From NCBI GenBank assembly GCA_028868825.1, contig JAGWTU010000021.1:1-64000 (forward strand): DNA of 64,000 bases, given 5' to 3'. Numbering within the stretch: the stretch's first letter is position 1; each line of letters opens with the position of its first letter. The stretch is from Burkholderiales bacterium (GTDB lineage Bacteria; Pseudomonadota; Gammaproteobacteria; Burkholderiales; Burkholderiaceae_C). A model generated the notes under the pieces. The model saw only the letters and a list, made by a program, of their open reading frames with translations, was not told the DNA's origin and ran no database searches. The position numbers were made by a program, and so were the translations under genes. This document shows, piece by piece, positions 36,973 through 45,410 of this stretch.

Positions 36973-38103
36973 ATGCCTTATTCAGTTTTCCCTGACCCCA
37001 CGCCGCGCGACACGGGTGGCGCGCCCGCCAAGCGGATGAAGCGAACGCCGGCCCGCCTGACGGCGCTGGCCTTCGCTGCGCTCATCGTTCCGCTGACGCT
37101 GGCCGCGCACCGGGCCGAGGCGCAGACGGCGCCCATCGTCGGCCAGGTTCCGGGCTTCTCGCCCGCGGTCGCCAACGAAGAGGGCTATTGGTACTCGCGC
37201 TACAGCATGATGACCTTGACGATGCAAAGCGGACTCGGCGTCGCGCTGCCCATGGACCAGTCGTTCATGAGCATGATGCCGCAGATGATTGCGGCCGTCG
37301 GCCCCTCGGCCAGCGATCCGGTCACGCCACCGATGAATCCGGCGCTCCTGATGGAGGTCTATGCCGCGGGCGACCCGCATTACGTGATGCCGCCCAACCA
37401 GATGGACTTCGGCACCCTGCGCTGGGCGGGCGGTCCGGCGGCGCTGTCTACCCTGGCGACCGGCAAGACGATGACCAAGGAATTGGAGTGGGCCAAGATG
37501 TTCCATCGCTACGCCCACTTCGGTCAGCCGGGGGTCGACACCTTCGGCTCGAATCAGCGCTTCGCCGGCATGCTGTTCGCGGTGATGGTGAAGGCGCAAC
37601 TGCAGTCCTACCTCGCCCACCCGTCGAGCTATTCGACGTCGAAATCCGGCGACTACGCCTTGCTGACCGCGTTCAGCGATGCCGCCGGCTTTTATTCCGA
37701 CGCCGACGAAGCCAACAACCAGGGTCCGAACGCCGCTGCGCCGGCGTATCCGGCGGCCAATCGCTATGCCGATCCGGCGGCTTCGGCCCAGTTCGCCGCC
37801 CTCGCGAAATCCGAATTCGCACGGGTTCGCGACTCGCAGCCCCGTTCGGCGAGGGATCTCAGCCTGGCGATTCAATCGGTCGTCTGGTACGCGAGCTCGA
37901 CCCAGGATGCGACGGATATCGCCCAGGCCAGGACCGCTGTCCGCAGCTGGGGCAACGCGCTGCTGCGTCCGGGCGAGGCCGACGACGGCCCGCGTTCGTT
38001 CTGGCACATGCTCCAGAAGTTGGGGTGGACGATCGCGTTGTCAGACCGCTTGCCCAAGGCGCATCGGTCGTTGAATGGGTCGTTCGACGCGGCCCGAACT
38101 TGA
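36973..38103 (+). CDS. Exported protein of unknown function
   Basis: 376 aa from ATG 36973, with GGAG at 36962-36965; ATG 36967 is an alternative. A long N-region (PYSVFPDPTPRDTGGAPAKR) precedes the hydrophobic signal LTALAFAALIVPLTLAAHRAEA. The mature chain begins QTAPIVGQVPGFSPAVANE. It is rich in Met and aromatic residues in the first 100 positions (SMMTLTMQSGLGVALPMDQ, SFMSMMPQM), then mainly helical. No Cys clusters, repeats or known catalytic motifs are seen. The AraC-type pseudogene downstream is on the other strand. I do not recognise the family. Confidence 0.7.
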   Translation: MPYSVFPDPTPRDTGGAPAKRMKRTPARLTALAFAALIVPLTLAAHRAEAQTAPIVGQVPGFSPAVANEEGYWYSRYSMMTLTMQSGLGVALPMDQSFMSMMPQMIAAVGPSASDPVTPPMNPALLMEVYAAGDPHYVMPPNQMDFGTLRWAGGPAALSTLATGKTMTKELEWAKMFHRYAHFGQPGVDTFGSNQRFAGMLFAVMVKAQLQSYLAHPSSYSTSKSGDYALLTAFSDAAGFYSDADEANNQGPNAAAPAYPAANRYADPAASAQFAALAKSEFARVRDSQPRSARDLSLAIQSVVWYASSTQDATDIAQARTAVRSWGNALLRPGEADDGPRSFWHMLQKLGWTIALSDRLPKAHRSLNGSFDAART

Positions 38104-38226
38104 CATGCAGGACGCAGATGATGAAAGGGAATTCGATGCCAGGAGCACCGAACTCGCGCATCGAGACCATGCGTCGCAAAGTCGTGCCCGCGCGTCTCGC
38201 ACGACGGTGCCCTGGGTGTCGTCGGG

Positions 38227-38545
38227 TCAGGAGGCCGGCTGCGTATCCAGGCCTCGCAGCCACTGCGTGGGCGCCTCGCCGGTCTTGCGGACGAAGGCCC
38301 GGGTGAGCACGCTCGGACTCGCGTAGCCCGCGTCGCTTGCGACATGCTTGAGCGGGCGGCGAAGCGCGCGCGCGACATGCCCGCCAGATCGGCCATGTCC
38401 TCCAGGGTCCACGCGCGAGCGGGCTCGTCATGGATGTCGAGCCAGGCTTCAAGCGCTGGCTGCCGGCAAGGGGCCGCTGCGCCGGCAGCGGCTGCGTGGC
38501 GCAGACCGGGCGGATACCGGCCCGACCTGGCCGGGCGCATCACAT
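38227..38545 (-). pseudogene. AraC-family regulator remnant with internal deletion and frameshift
   Basis: Two frames carry the halves of one AraC C-terminal DNA-binding domain. About 38459-38354 encodes the first helix-turn-helix (EPARAWTLEDMADLAGMSRA, then RFAA). About 38350-38227 encodes the second (PLKHVASDAGYASPSVLTRA, then FVRKTGEAPTQWL, ending before a stop). The 25 or so residues that normally join them are missing, and the frame changes at the junction. The N-terminal sensor half is absent. The regulator is dead; its target may have been the HupE-type operon next door, which is speculative. Confidence 0.75.
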
Positions 38546-38557
38546 GAGGACGCCGCT

Positions 38558-39712
38558 TCAGGCGGCCAGCGCGCCGGCGACGCGCACGACGAACCAGACC
38601 GACGCGATCGCGATCGCCGCGCCCGATCCGGCGCCGACGACCCAGCGCCGGTAGCCCCGCCTGCCGCGCAGCGCGTAGAGCAGGGTCACCGCCACCGCGA
38701 CGATCGCGAGCTGCCCGAGTTCGAGCCCGACGTTGAATTCGAGCAGGGCGCGCACGAACAGGCCCGTAGGCAGGTCAAGCTCGCTCAGGGCGCCGGCAAA
38801 GCCGAATCCATGGACGAGCCCGAAGGCGAAGGCCGCGCCGGCGCGCGGCAGCGGCAGCACCGGGTGCAGATTGTCGATCGCCGTGATGATGATCGTGGCG
38901 GCGATCGCCGGCTCGATGATCCCCGGCGGCAGCGCGACCCAATGCATGGCGGCCAGGCCCAGCGTCAGCGTGTGCGCGACGGTGAAGGCGCTGACGATGC
39001 CGGCCACCGGAACGACGGCCTCGACCAGGCGCGGCACCGGCGCTATCCCCTGCGGCGTGCGCCGCAGCACGGCCGGCAGCAGCAGGCACAGCAGGAACAG
39101 GATGTGGTCGTAACCGCCCAGGATATGGGCCATGCCCTGGCGCAGGAAGTCCCAGGCCGAGGGCGTCGCCGCGGCGCCGGTGAAATGCGCCGGGTCGAGC
39201 AGCAGGACTTCGGTCGGCCGGCCGTGGCGGCCATCCTTGCCGTCGTCGCGGTCGATGCGGGCGATGCCGCGGTGCGTCGGATCGATCTCGCGCATCAGGC
39301 CGTAGCGGATCACCGGCTGCCGCGCCAGCGTGCACGGCGAGCTCAGCTCGATCACGGCATAGGCGCCGTCGCTGCGCCGCTCCAGCGCATGACCGGTGGC
39401 CTTGAGCGGACAGCCGTCGATGCGCAGCCGCGGCAGCGCATAGGCGTCGATGCGCGGCCACGCGGCGCGTACCTCGCCCCAGGTGATGCGGCCGTCGTCG
39501 TCGCGGTCGATGTCGATCGCCGCATCGAGGTCGCGCAGCGCGATGTCCCAGCGCAGCGTCGTGAGGCCGGCGCGGGCGTCGATCTGCAGGTAGGCGTCGC
39601 TGGACTTGTGCGCCTGCGCCGGTGGCGCGGCGGCGAGCAGCAGCAGCGTCGATCCCAGCGAGAGCAGCGACGCGCAGGCGCGGCGCCAGCGTGATACATC
39701 AAAGCAGCGCAT
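38558..39712 (-). CDS. HupE/UreJ-family membrane protein with EF-hand-like loop
   Basis: 384 aa from ATG 39712; 39727 is also possible. A signal peptide (LLSLGSTLLLLAAAPPAQA) is followed by a periplasmic part with the calcium-binding-like loop DIDRDDDGRITWGEV (about residues 67-81). About six TMs follow, with the family motifs GMAHILGGYDHILFLLCLLL, FTVAHTLTLGLA and GLVHGFGFAGAL. HupE/UreJ proteins move Ni2+ or Co2+; this longer subfamily (HupE_UreJ_2) has no proven substrate. It overlaps the TPR gene and is last in the DUF4331 operon. Confidence 0.88.
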   Translation of the reverse strand: MRCFDVSRWRRACASLLSLGSTLLLLAAAPPAQAHKSSDAYLQIDARAGLTTLRWDIALRDLDAAIDIDRDDDGRITWGEVRAAWPRIDAYALPRLRIDGCPLKATGHALERRSDGAYAVIELSSPCTLARQPVIRYGLMREIDPTHRGIARIDRDDGKDGRHGRPTEVLLLDPAHFTGAAATPSAWDFLRQGMAHILGGYDHILFLLCLLLPAVLRRTPQGIAPVPRLVEAVVPVAGIVSAFTVAHTLTLGLAAMHWVALPPGIIEPAIAATIIITAIDNLHPVLPLPRAGAAFAFGLVHGFGFAGALSELDLPTGLFVRALLEFNVGLELGQLAIVAVAVTLLYALRGRRGYRRWVVGAGSGAAIAIASVWFVVRVAGALAA

Positions 39713-40862
39713 CGATGCGGTGGTCATGCAGATTCATCCGGTTGACGAGTGAGCGCGCCTCGCCCAGCGCGGCGGGGCTGGCGGCGGCGCGCGCGGCGCG
39801 TGCGAGCACGAGGAGGTCCAGCGGCTCGCGCTGGTGCTGCACGTCGCCGCGGGCCAGTGCCAGCGCGAGGTCGGCGCGATGCTCGATCTGCAGCGCGAAC
39901 ATCGCCTGCTCGCGGGCATGGAGCGGGACGGCCTCGGGGCGCAGATTGGCCTGGGCAATGCGTGCGCGCAGCTCCGCCGCATCGGCCGCGGCAGCGGGCG
40001 CGCCGGCGGCGGCACCGGCGATCGCCAGGCGCAGCAGCACGGCGTCGCTGCGCACCTCGCCGGCCAATGCGGCCAGCGCCTCGGCCGGGCGCCGCTCGTC
40101 GATCAGGAAGTCGGCGTAGGCGAGCTTCGTGTAGCCGTCGGCGTCGAGCTCGAGCGCGCGCCGGTAGGCGCGGTCGGCGGCGTCGCCATGGCCGGCGCGC
40201 TGCTCGAGCTCGGCCAGCGTCGTCGTCAGCCAGGCGGCCGCTTCGCGCGGCAGGCCGGGCGCGGCGAGCAGCGCTTGCAGCGTGCGCCGCGCCGCGTCGG
40301 CCTGGCCGCGCAGTCCGGCGTTCTCGGCCAGGCAGGCGCGGGCGTAGAGGTCGGCGCCGAATTCGGGCAAGCGGCGGCAGGCGACGTCGGATGCGTCGTA
40401 GCGACCCTGCACGCGCCGCACCGTCGCCAGCGTCAGCAGCGCCTGGGCGTGGACGGCCGTCGGCGGGCGCGCCGTCAGCCGCTCGAGCAGCTCGGCCGCG
40501 CCGTCGAAATCGTGCAGGTACTGCTGCAGCGTCGCGCGCATCAGCAGCAATTCGGGCGGCATCGTCGCGACATCGGTCCACGGCGCGATTGCCGCCAGTG
40601 CGTGGCCGGCATAGCGCGGGTCGCCGAGCGTGCGCGCGCGCTCGAGGTCGCGCCGCGCGGCGGCCAGCGCGATGCCGGCGTCGCGCGGCGCGGCCTCGAG
40701 CAGCCGCCGCAGGCGCTTGTCCTGCGCCCGGGCGGCGTCGGCCGGCAGCGTCTCGACGACCTCGGCGTCGTCGTGCGGCGTGATCGGCGTCGCCGGCGCG
40801 CGCGCCGCCGCCAGACACAGGGCCGTGAACCCGGCAAGCAGCAGCGGCGCTTTCATCATCAT
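39699..40862 (-). CDS. Exported TPR-like helical repeat protein
   Basis: 387 aa. Three start Mets in a row; a signal peptide LLLAGFTALCLAAARA precedes APATPITP. The rest is alternating Ala/Leu/Arg helices arranged as degenerate tetratricopeptide repeats, for example LLMRATLQQYLHDFDGAAELL, AHAQALLTLATVRRVQGRYD and AAWLTTTLAELEQRAGHGDAADRAYRRALELD. It begins 4 bp downstream of the lipoprotein stop. Likely a periplasmic scaffold; partner unknown. Confidence 0.8.
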   Translation of the reverse strand: MMMKAPLLLAGFTALCLAAARAPATPITPHDDAEVVETLPADAARAQDKRLRRLLEAAPRDAGIALAAARRDLERARTLGDPRYAGHALAAIAPWTDVATMPPELLLMRATLQQYLHDFDGAAELLERLTARPPTAVHAQALLTLATVRRVQGRYDASDVACRRLPEFGADLYARACLAENAGLRGQADAARRTLQALLAAPGLPREAAAWLTTTLAELEQRAGHGDAADRAYRRALELDADGYTKLAYADFLIDERRPAEALAALAGEVRSDAVLLRLAIAGAAAGAPAAAADAAELRARIAQANLRPEAVPLHAREQAMFALQIEHRADLALALARGDVQHQREPLDLLVLARAARAAASPAALGEARSLVNRMNLHDHRIDALL

Positions 40863-40865
40863 CGC

Positions 40866-41144
40866 TCAGCTCACCGGCTCGGGTTCGGTCGTCTCCGAGA
40901 CCGGCGGCGTGACCTGGTCCACGGACACCGGTTCCAGCGCGTCCGCGGGCGCCGCGACGAGGGCCTCGAGATACGCAATCCAGCCCGCAGGCGACGCGCT
41001 GGCCGACGCCGGCACCTCGGCCGTCGGCGGCGGCGGCATCGGCGGCGGCAGCGAGTTCGAGTCGCCGCCGCCGCAACCCGCCAGCGCGAGCACAGCGATG
41101 CCGGCCAGCCCGGCACGCAGGGTCGAAGCAGTGGGCTTGTTCAT
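40866..41144 (-). CDS. Small lipoprotein in the DUF4331 operon
   Basis: 92 aa from ATG 41144. LAGIAVLALAGC gives a lipobox with Cys about residue 22, followed by GGGDSNSLPPPMPPPPTAEV. The rest is low-complexity Pro/Ala/Ser/Glu with one possible helix (AGWIAYLEALVAAPADALEP). No family is recognisable. It starts 15 bp after DUF4331 and ends 4 bp before the TPR gene, so it is an integral part of the operon. Confidence 0.75.
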   Translation of the reverse strand: MNKPTASTLRAGLAGIAVLALAGCGGGDSNSLPPPMPPPPTAEVPASASASPAGWIAYLEALVAAPADALEPVSVDQVTPPVSETTEPEPVS

Positions 41145-41158
41145 GAGGCCCGCCGCCA

Positions 41159-42733
41159 TCACTGCGCGCCCGGCAGCGGCGTGCCGATGTACGGGAACCC
41201 CGGCAGCAGCGGCCCCTGCGCACGCACCTTCGGCCCGGCCTGGTCGACACCGTCGTGCAGCCCGAAGACGGCGGCACCCAGCGGCACGGCGGCCGGGTTG
41301 CAGGCGGCGCCGAAGCCGTAGGTGTTGGCGTTGCCGTTGGCCACGCACAGGCCGCCCATCACGGCGACCAGCGAGATGTCGACGACATCGTCGTTCGGGC
41401 GCCTGCCGTTGGGGTAGCCGGCGAGGTCCTTCGGCGCCGGACCGAGCAGGCCGCCGAGCAGGCCGAGCCGGTTCTGGCTGGCGTACGGCGTCGCCGGGAT
41501 CGCGGTGTTCAGCCGCAGCATCTCCGCCGCCTTCACATGCGCCGGCTGGTTGACGCCCGGAATGCCGGTGAGGAAGGTCGTCACGAGGTCGGTGCGCGGG
41601 TAGTTGGTCGGCGAGATGCCCGGCGCCGCGAGCGCGATCTCGAGCAGCTTGGGCAGCGTCGGGTTGGTGACGTAGGTGGCGAACTGGGCGTCGTCGCGCG
41701 GCTTCGAGGCGTTGAAGCGGTCCTTGTCGTTGAGCCCGATCACGACCTCGTTGACCAGCGGCATGCCCAGCCGTGACACCTGGGTCCAGGCGCCGCCGTC
41801 GAGCTCGGCGCTGTCGTGGCCGCTGGGCGGCTTGCCGTTCATCAGCTTGCCCTGGCGCACGCTGGCCGTCGTCCAGGCGCCGATCACCGGGTCGGCACCG
41901 CCGTTGGCCAGCAGGCAGGACGTCGGCACCTCGAGCGCCAGCGCCGTGACGTTCTTGTCGGCCAGCGAATCGGTGCCGGCGTCGCGGTTGGCGTTGTTGA
42001 GCAGGAAGGCCGCGCTCGGCACGTTCACGAGGTCGAAGATGACGCCCAGGTTGACGGCGAACGGATCCTTGCGCTGGCCGACGAACACGCGGCCCTGGCC
42101 GGCGCAGCCGGGGATGTCGATGGTGTAGACGAACTGCGCCGCGTAGGCGGGGTAATTCGGGATCGTCTTCGTGCCGATGTAATCGACCGGCTTGCCGAAC
42201 ATCGCGCTGCCGCCATGGGTGACGGCGGCGGCACTGCCGCCGCGGCGATCGCCGCGCACGACGCTCAGCGTGTAGCCCTCGGTGACGTTGAGCGTGGCGC
42301 CGCTGGCGTCGGTGACGGGGCCGAACTGCGTCAGCGGAATCGCGACGTTGGCGCCACCGATGGGCAGCGTCTGGCCCTTGGAGAGGTTCTGGAAGCGGAA
42401 CTGGAATGTGAGGTCCTCGGCGCCGTCACCGTTGTTGTCGACATGGATCTCGTAGAGCGCGCGCGGATCGAGCTTGAAATAGTTGGGGCCGCCGTAGGCG
42501 TCCTGCAGCGGCAGGTAATCGGCGATCAGCGTGACATAGCCGCTGCGCCCCGGCTCGTAGCTGTTGAACATGTAGAAATCGGCGCCGTCGACCTTGGGCA
42601 TGCCGGTGATGGCCGGCGCCTCGCGGTGGCTCGAGGCGTGGGCCGGCGCGGCGGCGAGGCCGGCGGCGATGGCGACGAGCGCGGCGGCGGCAGCGATGGC
42701 CGTCTGCGGTTGCAGCGATGAATGCAGTTTCAT
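41159..42733 (-). CDS. DUF4331 secreted protein
   Basis: 524 aa from ATG 42733, preceded by AAGGAAG. The signal peptide ends APAHA before SSHREAPAITGMPKVDGADF, and the S-S-H-R-E-A-P start of the mature chain followed by D-x-x-D-x-Y-x-F/M is the hallmark of DUF4331. The typical later block is RPNDDVVDISLVAVMGG, with a C-terminal FPYIGTPLPG. DUF4331 proteins are extracytoplasmic with no established biochemistry. It is the first gene of a four-gene operon divergent from an ECF sigma gene, with a matching promoter-like element at 42816-42842. Confidence 0.92.
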   Translation of the reverse strand: MKLHSSLQPQTAIAAAAALVAIAAGLAAAPAHASSHREAPAITGMPKVDGADFYMFNSYEPGRSGYVTLIADYLPLQDAYGGPNYFKLDPRALYEIHVDNNGDGAEDLTFQFRFQNLSKGQTLPIGGANVAIPLTQFGPVTDASGATLNVTEGYTLSVVRGDRRGGSAAAVTHGGSAMFGKPVDYIGTKTIPNYPAYAAQFVYTIDIPGCAGQGRVFVGQRKDPFAVNLGVIFDLVNVPSAAFLLNNANRDAGTDSLADKNVTALALEVPTSCLLANGGADPVIGAWTTASVRQGKLMNGKPPSGHDSAELDGGAWTQVSRLGMPLVNEVVIGLNDKDRFNASKPRDDAQFATYVTNPTLPKLLEIALAAPGISPTNYPRTDLVTTFLTGIPGVNQPAHVKAAEMLRLNTAIPATPYASQNRLGLLGGLLGPAPKDLAGYPNGRRPNDDVVDISLVAVMGGLCVANGNANTYGFGAACNPAAVPLGAAVFGLHDGVDQAGPKVRAQGPLLPGFPYIGTPLPGAQ

Positions 42734-42815
42734 GGTGTCTTCCTTCCTCTCGGTTTCGTGGCAATGGGCGGCTGGGCAGGCGGCCAGGCGGGTTGCATGG
42801 GGCGCCGAAGCCTCC

Positions 42816-42842
42816 ATACGCGGGCCGATGCGAATCGGATGC
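42816..42842 (-). promoter_or_regulatory. ECF-type promoter candidate for the DUF4331 operon
   Basis: On the minus strand, GCATCC (42837-42842), a 15-base spacer and GCGTAT (42816-42821), ending 83 bp before the DUF4331 start. The same hexamers with identical spacing occur on the opposite strand at 42866-42892 before the sigma-factor gene. Shared bipartite elements with 15-17 bp spacing are how ECF sigma factors autoregulate and drive targets. Confidence 0.6.
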
Positions 42843-42865
42843 AGGCCGCGTCGCAAATCTGCCGC

Positions 42866-42892
42866 GCATCCAAAACGACGCCGCTCGCGTAC
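42866..42892 (+). promoter_or_regulatory. ECF-type promoter candidate for the sigma/anti-sigma operon
   Basis: GCATCC (42866-42871), 15 bases, then GCGTAC (42887-42892), 54 bp before the sigma-factor start. It differs from the divergent copy only in the last base of the -10-like hexamer. The two -35-like elements are 23 bp apart back to back, so two RNA polymerases could be recruited to either side. Confidence 0.6.
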
Positions 42893-42946
42893 CATCGACC
42901 GGCGGCCCGCAGGCCTGCCGACGACTGGCCGACACGGGGGACCGAG

Positions 42947-43567
42947 ATGCCTGAAAACGATGCCGCCCGCGCCGCGAAAGATGCGCATCAGGCGCGCCTG
43001 GCGCAAGCGCTGGCGCGCACCGCGCTCGGCGACCGCGCGGCCTTTCGCAACCTGTACGAGGCCAGCGCGGCGCCGCTGCTCGGCGTGATCCTGCGCATCC
43101 AGCGCGACCGCGCCGTCGCCGAGGACCTGCTGCAGGAAGTCTTCGTGAAGATCTGGAATGCCGCCGGCAGCTACGACGCGCGCCAGTCGCAGCCGATGAC
43201 CTGGATGACGACGATCGCGCGCCATCGCGCCATCGACAGCCTGCGGCGGGCGCAGGGCGAACCGCGGCGGGTCGTCGCCGGCGACGACGACGAGGACGAC
43301 CCGCTGGACCGCGTCGCCAGCCCCGACCCCGGGCCGCAGGAATTGCTGGCGCAGGCCATCGAGGCGCGCGTGATGCGTGCCTGCCTGGGCGGCCTGAGCA
43401 GTGAACAGCAGCAGAGCCTGGCGCTGGCCTTCTACGACGGGCTCAGCCATGGCGAAGTGGCGAGCCATCTCGGCCAGCCGCTGGGCACGATCAAGAGCTG
43501 GCTGCGCCGCGGCATGCAGGCGCTGCGCAGCTGCCTCGAACAGGCCGGTGTGGCCGCGGCGGCCTGA
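42947..43567 (+). CDS. ECF-family RNA polymerase sigma factor
   Basis: 206 aa from ATG 42947; an in-frame start at 42722 would place coding sequence through the promoter region and is rejected. Region 2: DRAVAEDLLQEVFVKIWNAA and PMTWMTTIARHRAIDSLRRA. Region 4: LGGLSSEQQQSLALAFYDGL, then SHGEVASHLGQPLGTIKSWLRRGMQALR. The linker is acidic (GDDDEDDPLDRV). The overall style is SigK/ECF with RskA partner. It is 2 bp from the anti-sigma gene and divergent from DUF4331. Confidence 0.93.
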   Translation: MPENDAARAAKDAHQARLAQALARTALGDRAAFRNLYEASAAPLLGVILRIQRDRAVAEDLLQEVFVKIWNAAGSYDARQSQPMTWMTTIARHRAIDSLRRAQGEPRRVVAGDDDEDDPLDRVASPDPGPQELLAQAIEARVMRACLGGLSSEQQQSLALAFYDGLSHGEVASHLGQPLGTIKSWLRRGMQALRSCLEQAGVAAAA

Positions 43568-43569
43568 CG

Positions 43570-44274
43570 ATGGACTATTCGCGACCCGAGCGCGCCGACC
43601 GGCTGGCCGGTGAATATGTGCTGGGCACGCTGCGCGGCCCGGCGCGCCGCCGTTTCGAGGAACTGCTGCCGGCGCACCCGGCGCTGCGCCGCGCCGTCGT
43701 GCGCTGGCAGGACGACCTGATGCCGATGGCCGTCGCGGTGGCGCCGGTGCAGCCGGCGGCGGCGACCTGGCGCGGCATCGAGCAGCGGCTGTTCGGCCGC
43801 GCCGAGCGCTGGTGGCAGCGGCTGGCCGTGTGGCGCGGCGCGACGGCGGCCAGCGTCGCCGCGGCGGCGGCATCGCTGGTGCTGCTGCTGACGCTGGCGC
43901 CGGCACCGCCGCGGCCGGGCGAGGCGCCGCTGCTCGTCGTGATGTCGCCGAACCTGAACGCGACGGCGACGCAGGCGCTGCTGCAGAAGGCGCGCTTCGT
44001 CGCCAGCGTCAGCGCCGACGGGCGCGCGCTGGTGCTGCGGCCGCTGGACGCGCTGCCGCTGGAGGCGAGCCGGGCGCTCGAGCTGTGGTCGGTGCCGGCA
44101 AAGGGGGCGCCGCGGTCGCTCGGGCTCGTCGCGGCCGATCGGGCGACGCGGTTGCTGCGGGCGCGGCCGCTGGAGGATACGGCGGCATTCGCTGTCAGCG
44201 TCGAGCCGGCTGGGGGCTCGCCGACAGGGGCGCCGACGGGGCCGATCATCGCGTTGGGCAAGCTCGATAGTTGA
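43570..44274 (+). CDS. RskA-like anti-sigma factor
   Basis: 234 aa. The N-terminal cytoplasmic part (RLAGEYVLGTLRGPARRRFEE) is the anti-sigma domain without zinc-binding Cys/His, as in RskA. A single TM at about 95-115 (AASVAAAAASLVLLLTLA) leads to a periplasmic RskA C-terminal domain with ALELWSVPAKGAPRSLGLV. It would hold the upstream sigma factor at the membrane until an envelope signal triggers release. Cotranscribed with the sigma gene (2-bp gap). Confidence 0.9.
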   Translation: MDYSRPERADRLAGEYVLGTLRGPARRRFEELLPAHPALRRAVVRWQDDLMPMAVAVAPVQPAAATWRGIEQRLFGRAERWWQRLAVWRGATAASVAAAAASLVLLLTLAPAPPRPGEAPLLVVMSPNLNATATQALLQKARFVASVSADGRALVLRPLDALPLEASRALELWSVPAKGAPRSLGLVAADRATRLLRARPLEDTAAFAVSVEPAGGSPTGAPTGPIIALGKLDS

Positions 44275-44340
44275 GGGGGTGGGGCGGCCGCGGTGCGTCG
44301 GGGCCGGCCACTCCATGCCTGCGGCCAAGGCCCGAGGAAC

Positions 44341-45288
44341 TCATCGCCGCTTCGCCCGCCTCGACCCGGGTTCGCGCGGGCCTGCGGGCACCTCCCGTGA
44401 GGCCATCACTTCCCTCAGCGCCGCCACGCACAGCCTGACCTTGGCCGATTGCGCCGATCTCGTCGTCGACACGGCGTAGATGTTCGCGCTCTGCTGCCAT
44501 TGCGGCAGCAGGCGTACGAGCTTGCCGCTGGCCAGGCTCGGCGCCAGCAGCCACTGCGAACTCATCACGATGCCATGACCGTCGTGCGCCCAGCGCAGCA
44601 CGACGTCGATGTCGTTCGAGGCCAATGAGCCGCTGGCCCTGACGGTTTCGGTTCCCGCGGGCCCCGTCATCCGCCAAAGCCCTATCGGCTCCTCGCGCTC
44701 GCGCAGCAGCACGCAATCGCGCTTCGCGACCTCGGCGAGCAGGGCCGGCGAGCCATGCGCCAACAGGTACGAAGGTGCCGCGCAGAGGATGCGCGCGTTC
44801 TCGGCGATCAGGTGGCCGATCAGATGCGGCTCGGCGACCTCACCGGCGCGCACGTCGAGATGGAAGGACTCGCCGACCAGGTCGACGCGGCGATCGAGCA
44901 ACTCGAGCCAGACTTCCATCGCCGGATAGCGCTGTTTCAAGCGCGACAGCGCCGGCGCCACGACCTCGCGACCGAGTCGTGCGCTGGCACAGATGCGCAC
45001 CGGCCCCTGCGGATCGCCCGCGCCGCGCGCGACGTCTTCGCGCATGTCCTCGACATCGTCGAGGATGCGCTGCGCCCAGGCCAGCACCTTCTCGCCCTCG
45101 TCGGTGAGGCTGACCTTGCGCGTCGTGCGGCGCAGCAGCTTGACGCCGAGCGAGCGCTCGAGCAGCGCGACGCGCTTGCTCATCAAGGTCTGCGACACCC
45201 CCGCTTCGCGAGCGCCGGCGACGAAGCTGGCCTGTCTTGCGACGAAGCCGAAGAGACGCAGGTCGTCCAGCAGCGGGTAACTATCCAC
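44341..45288 (-). CDS. LysR-family transcriptional regulator of the adjacent sugar-acid operon
   Basis: 315 aa. N-terminal winged HTH: LRLFGFVARQASFVAGAREA, then GVSQTLMSKRVALLERSLGVKLLRRTTRKVSLTDEG. The substrate domain of the CrgA/DsdC-like branch starts GPVRICASARLGREVVAPAL. It is divergent from the DapA-like gene with 122 bp between, the classic LysR arrangement, so it is the probable activator of 45411-50967, with a tartrate-like acid or an intermediate as inducer (inference). Confidence 0.92.
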   Translation of the reverse strand: MDSYPLLDDLRLFGFVARQASFVAGAREAGVSQTLMSKRVALLERSLGVKLLRRTTRKVSLTDEGEKVLAWAQRILDDVEDMREDVARGAGDPQGPVRICASARLGREVVAPALSRLKQRYPAMEVWLELLDRRVDLVGESFHLDVRAGEVAEPHLIGHLIAENARILCAAPSYLLAHGSPALLAEVAKRDCVLLREREEPIGLWRMTGPAGTETVRASGSLASNDIDVVLRWAHDGHGIVMSSQWLLAPSLASGKLVRLLPQWQQSANIYAVSTTRSAQSAKVRLCVAALREVMASREVPAGPREPGSRRAKRR

Positions 45289-45410
45289 GATTCGTGCTTG
45301 GTGAAGTGCGATTCAAGACAATTGTATTTGGCTTTGGAATAGCTAAGCTGACCCCCATCGCACACCCATCCTTCCATTCATTCATCGCGACTCAGCCAGG
45401 AGACAAGCCC
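45289..45410. promoter_or_regulatory. Divergent promoter region between the LysR gene and the tartrate-type operon
   Basis: 122 bp, conspicuously AT-richer than its surroundings at 45310-45345 (ACAATTGTATTTGGCTTTGG). ATTC at 45310-45313 and GAAT at 45336-45339 frame this stretch as an imperfect dyad of the size LysR tetramers cover. AGGAG at 45398-45402 is the ribosome site of the lyase gene. Exact -35/-10 elements cannot be fixed by eye. Confidence 0.5.

Noticed and set aside
41159-43906. A 915-codon minus-strand frame including DUF4331
   Set aside because: The portion beyond 42733 runs opposite the sigma and anti-sigma genes and through the promoter region; the signal peptide and ribosome site fix the start at 42733.
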